Made by a program: the position numbers and the translations under genes. DNA of 21,792 nt from a virus, in the IMG/VR virus record IMGVR_UViG_3300029813_000189, positions 1-21,792 of that record. One strand, given 5' to 3'. This document shows positions 18,601-21,792 of this stretch, one piece after another (positions within the stretch are counted from its first letter, which is position 1; each line of letters begins with the position of its first letter). The notes below the pieces were generated by a model. The model saw nothing but the letters and a program-made list of their open reading frames with translations, searched no databases and was not told the DNA's origin.

Positions 18601-18629
18601 ACGATACCACAAGATTTATAGAATGTCAA
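18601..18629 (-). promoter_or_regulatory. Strong sigma70-type promoter
   Basis: TTGACA at 18629-18624, 17-nt spacer, TATCGT at 18606-18601. The transcript would start about 10-15 nt upstream of the RHH gene ribosome binding site and run leftward into the hairpin array. Confidence 0.7.
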
Positions 18630-18682
18630 ATAGGAATTTAATACAATTCAGAGATTGTCGTAAGAATAATACCCAGCTCGGC

Positions 18683-18886
18683 TTACGGCAAGCCCGTCGG
18701 CTGATCTATTGGCGCATGCTCCCCCGGTGGCGGTCCCGCGCGAACTCGACTCGGATAAACGCGTCTCCGGCGTGGATAATTGTGCCCCCCAGCCTTGCGT
18801 TTACTTTTCCCAGCGCTATCCCGGATCTTCACTCGCTTCCGTCGTGCCTTCGCTTTTGGCTTGCTCTGTGGTCGCCGCTTAGCCAT
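18683..18886 (-). CDS. Very basic small protein
   Basis: 67 aa, about a third Lys/Arg, beginning MAKRRPQSKPKAKARRKRVK, and Pro-rich at the end. AGGAG lies 6 nt before the ATG. Composition resembles DNA- or RNA-binding basic phage proteins; no fold is visible. Overlaps the upstream gene by 8 nt and ends in a hairpin (18680-18694). Confidence 0.6.
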   Translation of the reverse strand: MAKRRPQSKPKAKARRKRVKIRDSAGKSKRKAGGHNYPRRRRVYPSRVRAGPPPGEHAPIDQPTGLP

Positions 18887-19130
18887 CGCTCTCTCCTGGA
18901 TCAATCACCATAGTCCCGCTCGGAGGGGCCAAACCAGCTTGGCCTCGCTCCAGTTCCCGGTATCGCATGCATTCTACGCAGGCGTGTTGGACCAAGGCTC
19001 GTGAGCCAGACGCAGTTATCCCCGGAAACTCCCGTGAAAGCAAGTCTACGATCCACCGGCTTATCTCCATCTGGTGTTCTTTGGGCCGGCTCTTCGTCAC
19101 AGATTCATTCGGCATCGCCTTATCCACCAT
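18879..19130 (-). CDS. Small hypothetical protein
   Basis: 83 aa, helical, containing HACVECMRYRELERGQAGL. An alternative start at 19115 lies 2 nt after an AAGG. The ATG at 19130 overlaps the upstream stop region. Family unknown. Confidence 0.55.
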   Translation of the reverse strand: MVDKAMPNESVTKSRPKEHQMEISRWIVDLLSREFPGITASGSRALVQHACVECMRYRELERGQAGLAPPSGTMVIDPGESDG

Positions 19131-19416
19131 AGTCAGGCCCGGCCAATATCACACCCAGTCGCTGTTGGCCTTGAGCGGCTTCCAGAACCTCGATCTCCGC
19201 CTTGGATCTTTCTGCTTGATATTTTCTTGTCTCAGTAAACGGCCCAGAACCGTATTGCGTCATCCAGCCATACAAGTGTCTCAAGAGTTTTTCAATCTCC
19301 GCTTCCTGGCGTTCGGCCGGAAAATCGGCAACTACGAACTCGCTCCAATCCGCCAGAAAGACCAGCGCATCATCGTCGTACCTGGCCAAGTCGGCACGCA
19401 GTTCCTTGACCGTCAT
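19120..19416 (-). CDS. Small acidic hypothetical protein
   Basis: 98 aa. MTVKELRADLARYDDDALVF resembles the start of small phage proteins with an acidic regulatory look, continuing with EKLLRHLYGW and a Glu-rich helix. The start overlaps the previous stop (ATGA). No enzyme motif. Confidence 0.65.
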   Translation of the reverse strand: MTVKELRADLARYDDDALVFLADWSEFVVADFPAERQEAEIEKLLRHLYGWMTQYGSGPFTETRKYQAERSKAEIEVLEAAQGQQRLGVILAGPDYGG

Positions 19417-19628
19417 CTGGCAGGCTCGCTGAATTCAACCTTCAGGGTTATTGTCCCAGCCCCTCTTAGCGCATGGCCTTGAGTCCCATCAGCCTTCACA
19501 CATTCCACCGTTTTCCCGTCAACGTCCACTTCTTTCAGTGTTATGCGCGTAGGCCATTGCGGGCCACCGATCTGATTGAGAATCACGAAATCTGTTTCCT
19601 GGTCCAATTGTAATGTCGTGGTGGTCAT
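19413..19628 (-). CDS. Small beta-rich protein
   Basis: 71 aa, mostly short strands (TTTLQLDQETDFVILNQIGG, then TRITLKEVDVDGKTVECV). The ATG lies 3 nt after the TAA at 19632, without a good ribosome binding site, suggesting coupling to translation of the upstream bases. Function unknown. Confidence 0.65.
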   Translation of the reverse strand: MTTTTLQLDQETDFVILNQIGGPQWPTRITLKEVDVDGKTVECVKADGTQGHALRGAGTITLKVEFSEPAR

Positions 19629-19631
19629 CGT

Positions 19632-19709
19632 TTACTTCTTTGCCTTGCGGCGTTTAGTGGCCTTGAGTGTGCCGTCGCCTTTCTTAATGACGGCCGCTGA
19701 TTCCTTCCC
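19632..19709 (-). other. Open basic extension in frame after TAA of upstream gene
   Basis: After the TAA at 19712-19710 the same frame continues GKESAAVIKKGDGTLKATKR and RKAKK to TAA at 19634-19632, just before the next ATG. No own start codon with a ribosome binding site. May be a lost C-terminal tail or a readthrough extension. Confidence 0.35.
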
Positions 19710-20174
19710 TTAGGGCATCTTCGCGCATTCAGGGCACAGCCAGGGGACCATCGTTGTGTTCATCTGATCCTCCGGCCACCACCCCTTGCATCCCTGGCAG
19801 AACTGGAAGGCCCAAGTATCCCTCAAAGGAGCGTCCCGCACCTCCTCCACGAGAGCCTCTGGCTCGTCCGTGTGTATCATCTCCTCCACCAGGAGCTTAC
19901 CCGCCTCATCCGCGAGTTGTAACTTGAGCTTCGTCATCTGCCCCAGCTCCTCTGGCAGTGACTCGCGTTCATAGGTGCAGTCCTTTACTACCACGTTGTC
20001 GGATGTCTGAATGGCGTCCTGGAGCTTCCGAACCTGAAGCAACTCCCTTACTCGGCGACGATCAAGTTCCTCGTTTAACGCTGGTATGGACTCGTTGTCT
20101 GGGCTGAGGCTTTCATGGGCCGCCCGAAGATGTCGCCAAAGTTCGTCGTCAGTCATGTCTTGAAGAGATGCCAT
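19710..20174 (-). CDS. Hypothetical helical protein with C-terminal CxxC pairs
   Basis: 154 aa from the ATG at 20174, MASLQDMTDDELWRHLRAAH..., long helical acidic body and CQGC and CPEC pairs near the end (zinc ribbon). A perfect TATAAT lies 6 nt upstream of the ATG, so the message is probably leaderless. First gene of the leftward operons. Confidence 0.75.
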   Translation of the reverse strand: MASLQDMTDDELWRHLRAAHESLSPDNESIPALNEELDRRRVRELLQVRKLQDAIQTSDNVVVKDCTYERESLPEELGQMTKLKLQLADEAGKLLVEEMIHTDEPEALVEEVRDAPLRDTWAFQFCQGCKGWWPEDQMNTTMVPWLCPECAKMP

Positions 20175-20180
20175 ACGGGG

Positions 20181-20209
20181 ATTATAACACAAATTCCACG
20201 GCAATGCAA
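20181..20209 (-). promoter_or_regulatory. Consensus promoter for a leaderless transcript
   Basis: TTGCAT at 20209-20204, 17-nt spacer, TATAAT at 20186-20181, then CCCCGT and the ATG at 20174. The start of transcription should fall at about the ATG. Confidence 0.7.
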
Positions 20210-20445
20210 GGAAAAGCCCCCCCGCGACCTTCTAATATATATATCCCCGCCCCGCATGGAACCGGAACCATGGGGGGGACACCGCCGGCGTCACGACCCA
20301 ACTCTCGCGAATGGTGGAAGCGGTTACGGCACAGAATCCACATGCCTCTTGACGGTAGCATGTGAAATCTACACACTCTCTGCCGGCAGATCGGCCGGAA
20401 ATCGCTGTCGCATTCAGCACGGGCACCGATTGGCACTGAGCTAAC

Positions 20446-20462
20446 CGTTGCAAAATGCAACG
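20446..20462. promoter_or_regulatory. 17-bp palindrome, possible operator
   Basis: CGTTGCA-AAA-TGCAACG is a perfect inverted repeat with a 3-bp centre in the divergent control region. A dimeric repressor site is plausible. Its protein is not identified. Confidence 0.45.
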
Positions 20463-20488
20463 CCCTCACCCTCGCCTCCCAACAACGT

Positions 20489-20512
20489 GTCACCGGCTTT
20501 CAGCCAGGTGAC
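20489..20512. promoter_or_regulatory. Imperfect inverted repeat
   Basis: GTCACCGGC and GCC-A-GGTGAC arms (one bulged A) around TTTCA, overlapping the first TGACGG operator. It resembles a half-site array for the same protein. Confidence 0.35.
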
Positions 20513-20524
20513 GGGAATCCGTCA
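20509..20524. promoter_or_regulatory. Operator-like palindrome TGACGG-N4-CCGTCA, copy 1
   Basis: TGACGG-GAAT-CCGTCA. The same arms recur 43 bp to the right. Candidate regulator binding site upstream of the rightward promoter. Confidence 0.55.
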
Positions 20525-20551
20525 GTGTGACGCCCACTCACGGACCCGAAG

Positions 20552-20567
20552 TGACGGTTTTCCGTCA
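20552..20567. promoter_or_regulatory. Operator-like palindrome TGACGG-N4-CCGTCA, copy 2
   Basis: TGACGG-TTTT-CCGTCA, with one more base pair on each side (GTGACGG/CCGTCAC). The centre is about four helical turns from copy 1 and about 60 bp before the -35 box of the rightward promoter. Confidence 0.55.
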
Positions 20568-20618
20568 CCCCCGCTTCTACCTTTGCGGAATTTGTCCCAA
20601 TATTCCCATGAATTCCCC

Positions 20619-20646
20619 TTGACATTGCTTGGATTTGTGTTAGACT
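20619..20646 (+). promoter_or_regulatory. Rightward sigma70-type promoter
   Basis: TTGACA at 20619-20624, 16-nt spacer, TAGACT at 20641-20646. It precedes an AAAGGAG ribosome binding site and the first rightward ORF. Confidence 0.6.
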
Positions 20647-20670
20647 TCTAATAGAACAAAGGAGATTACA

Positions 20671-20748
20671 ATGGCAACTCTGGCAACGATTGACCTGCAT
20701 TACCATGGTGGAGTGGTAACGGCCAGCGCCAAGGAGAGCACGCGATGA
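20671..20748 (+). CDS. 25-residue leader-like ORF
   Basis: AAAGGAG 6 nt before the ATG. Product MATLATIDLHYHGGVVTASA and five residues. It stops in ATGA overlap with the next gene. First ORF of the rightward operon; possible leader or a small peptide. Confidence 0.55.
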   Translation: MATLATIDLHYHGGVVTASAKESTR

Positions 20749-21038
20749 CAAGCCCAGCAACGGCTAAGGTTGAGATGTTCGGGCCATACAAGGTCTTTTC
20801 CACGCAACGGCGCATTGCAGTGTATCTGGCCGACGACGGCACTGAGGTTCGTCAGGGCTTCTCGCCTCTGTTTCAGAGAGAGGCCGATCGGATGGCAGAG
20901 GCACACGGCGGACACGTTGAAGTTGAACACTATTGGTCGGTAGGCCGCATGATCGACGGCGCCTGGAATGGTCAGTTATGTGCACGGCGAGAAGAAGCGG
21001 TCACGTTGGCGGAGAAATGGCTAGCGTCAGCGACCTGA
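20745..21038 (+). CDS. Small hypothetical protein, rightward operon
   Basis: 97 aa, mixed alpha/beta, starting MTSPATAKVEMFGPYKVFST with a VEVEHYWSVGRMIDG segment. Start coupled to the leader ORF, with AAGGAG about 10 nt before. Unrecognised family. Could be an early host-takeover protein. Confidence 0.65.
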   Translation: MTSPATAKVEMFGPYKVFSTQRRIAVYLADDGTEVRQGFSPLFQREADRMAEAHGGHVEVEHYWSVGRMIDGAWNGQLCARREEAVTLAEKWLASAT

Positions 21039-21044
21039 GCGCGA

Positions 21045-21060
21045 GCGCCCCACGGGGCGC
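21045..21060 (+). other. GC-rich hairpin after first rightward gene
   Basis: GCGCCC-CACG-GGGCGC, 6-bp stem with a 4-nt loop. No T-run follows, so it is more likely an RNA stability or processing feature than a terminator. Confidence 0.4.
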
Positions 21061-21095
21061 CAGCGCCCGGGCCGCAAAGAAAGGATAGGTGCTTA

Positions 21096-21413
21096 GTGGC
21101 AAAATCAGCTAGTGAACTTCTCACCCAGATACTCGATGAAGAGCTAAACAAGCTAACGGGAGACTCTAGGCTTCGCCCACGGTGGTCGCACTTGAAGAAC
21201 CGGCAGAATATGTATCGCTACTTTAAGACTGATTCAGGCTGTTATAGTTGCTGGTCGCCACATCGGGCCGACGACGGATTCTTTTACACGTGGACGTTGC
21301 GCCCGGTAGGAACATCTGGAAAGTTTTTGTCCACTGAGAATGTTCGGAACCACAAGCTGCGATGCCACGCGAAGAACGTAGCGCGGCAAATGGTAACAAA
21401 ACTGGCACAATAA
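21096..21413 (+). CDS. Small hypothetical protein, GTG start
   Basis: 105 aa beginning VAKSASELLTQILDEELNKL (GTG start, AGG 6 nt upstream). Basic aromatic-rich middle (MYRYFKTDSGCYSCWSPHRA) with CxxC, then a polar tail. Family not recognised. Confidence 0.65.
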   Translation: MAKSASELLTQILDEELNKLTGDSRLRPRWSHLKNRQNMYRYFKTDSGCYSCWSPHRADDGFFYTWTLRPVGTSGKFLSTENVRNHKLRCHAKNVARQMVTKLAQ

Positions 21414-21452
21414 ACCGGGCCGCATGGTGCGGCTGGGAGATAGGAGCAAAGC

Positions 21453-21650
21453 ATGACTGTACGGGGCTTTCGCGCACGAATCGCGCGGCTAGAAAATCTC
21501 CTGTACCAAATCGCAAAGTTGGCCGACTTTGAACCAGATGATCTCGCTATACACTTAGGCGAGAGACTCATAGCAATTGAACACCTGGCCTGCGCTGGCA
21601 TGTCCACGGCAAATCTGACGAAGATGCTGGAAGAAGGGAGCAACCCATGA
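21453..21650 (+). CDS. Small helical hypothetical protein
   Basis: 65 aa, helical (RARIARLENLLYQIAKLADF). TAGGAG lies 6 nt before the ATG. Its stop overlaps the ATG of the next gene. Unknown function. Confidence 0.65.
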   Translation: MTVRGFRARIARLENLLYQIAKLADFEPDDLAIHLGERLIAIEHLACAGMSTANLTKMLEEGSNP

Positions 21651-21792
21651 GCGCGCACACACCAGAACCATGGGAAGCTGAGATTGTTGTTTCAGATCGG
21701 GGCGGGTGGGACATCCCAGTACAGATTGTCACAATTTCGGCCGGTGAACAGATCATTGCCCACTACGAGACAAAGACCGTTGAATATCCCAC
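21647..21792 (+). CDS. Partial hypothetical protein, C-terminus off window
   Basis: ATGA overlap start. MSAHTPEPWEAEIVVSDRGG continues beta-rich to the window edge. The HTPEPW start resembles small phage proteins that begin HTPGPW and have no known function. Confidence 0.6.
   Translation, partial: MSAHTPEPWEAEIVVSDRGGWDIPVQIVTISAGEQIIAHYETKTVEYP

Larger units (their letters stand above)
20205..20670. other. Divergent intergenic control region
   Basis: About 465 nt between leftward and rightward genes with no credible ORF. It holds an AT-repeat (about 20234-20244), palindromes at 20446-20462, 20489-20512, 20509-20524 and 20552-20567, and promoters at both ends. Likely an early control switch region. 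Confidence 0.5.

Overview
The window looks like part of a tailed double-stranded DNA phage genome (Caudoviricetes) or prophage. It carries a large terminase subunit, probable virion proteins, a putative lysis region, a RecT/YqaJ recombination pair, a PD-(D/E)XK resolvase-like nuclease and a lambda-O/P-like replication pair. Most genes are tiny, tightly packed and joined by ATGA/TGATG overlaps, and most have good Shine-Dalgarno sequences. Two short lipoproteins with clear lipoboxes suggest a Gram-negative (diderm) host. I cannot name the host or a close phage relative, and I see no integrase or tRNA gene.

Layout: almost everything from 20.2 kb down to 1 is transcribed leftward (minus strand). 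1-4.0 kb holds virion genes (two are tandem paralogues), TerL and an upstream small helical protein. 4.0-7.8 kb is a probable lysis and membrane region: small membrane proteins, a holin-like protein, a coiled-coil membrane protein, two lipoproteins, a HigA-like HTH protein and a possible TIM-barrel protein. 8-11.3 kb is a run of small accessory proteins, many with paired cysteines (zinc-finger-like), then a resolvase-like nuclease. 11.4-12.9 kb holds the helicase-loader ATPase and the winged-helix replication initiator. The initiator gene contains an apparent lambda-like origin: three 22-bp palindromic iterons followed by three 13-mers. 13.2-17.5 kb holds more small proteins plus RecT and the YqaJ-type exonuclease. 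17.54-18.37 kb is a gene-free stretch packed with about a dozen hairpins. 18.4-20.2 kb starts the leftward operons, with two good sigma70-type promoters. 20.2-20.67 kb is a divergent control region with operator-like palindromes. From 20.67 kb onward a short rightward operon runs off the window.

The most unusual feature is non-coding. Nearly every gap between the leftward genes is filled with strong inverted repeats, often one long perfect outer helix enclosing smaller hairpins and ending just before the next ribosome binding site. The largest case is the ~810-nt array at 17566-18373, a candidate large structured phage RNA. Other points of interest are the putative origin read in three frames, an in-frame TAG inside an otherwise coherent small gene, an apparently leaderless promoter, coupled micro-ORFs and a pair of dispersed repeats with conserved ends and different middles.
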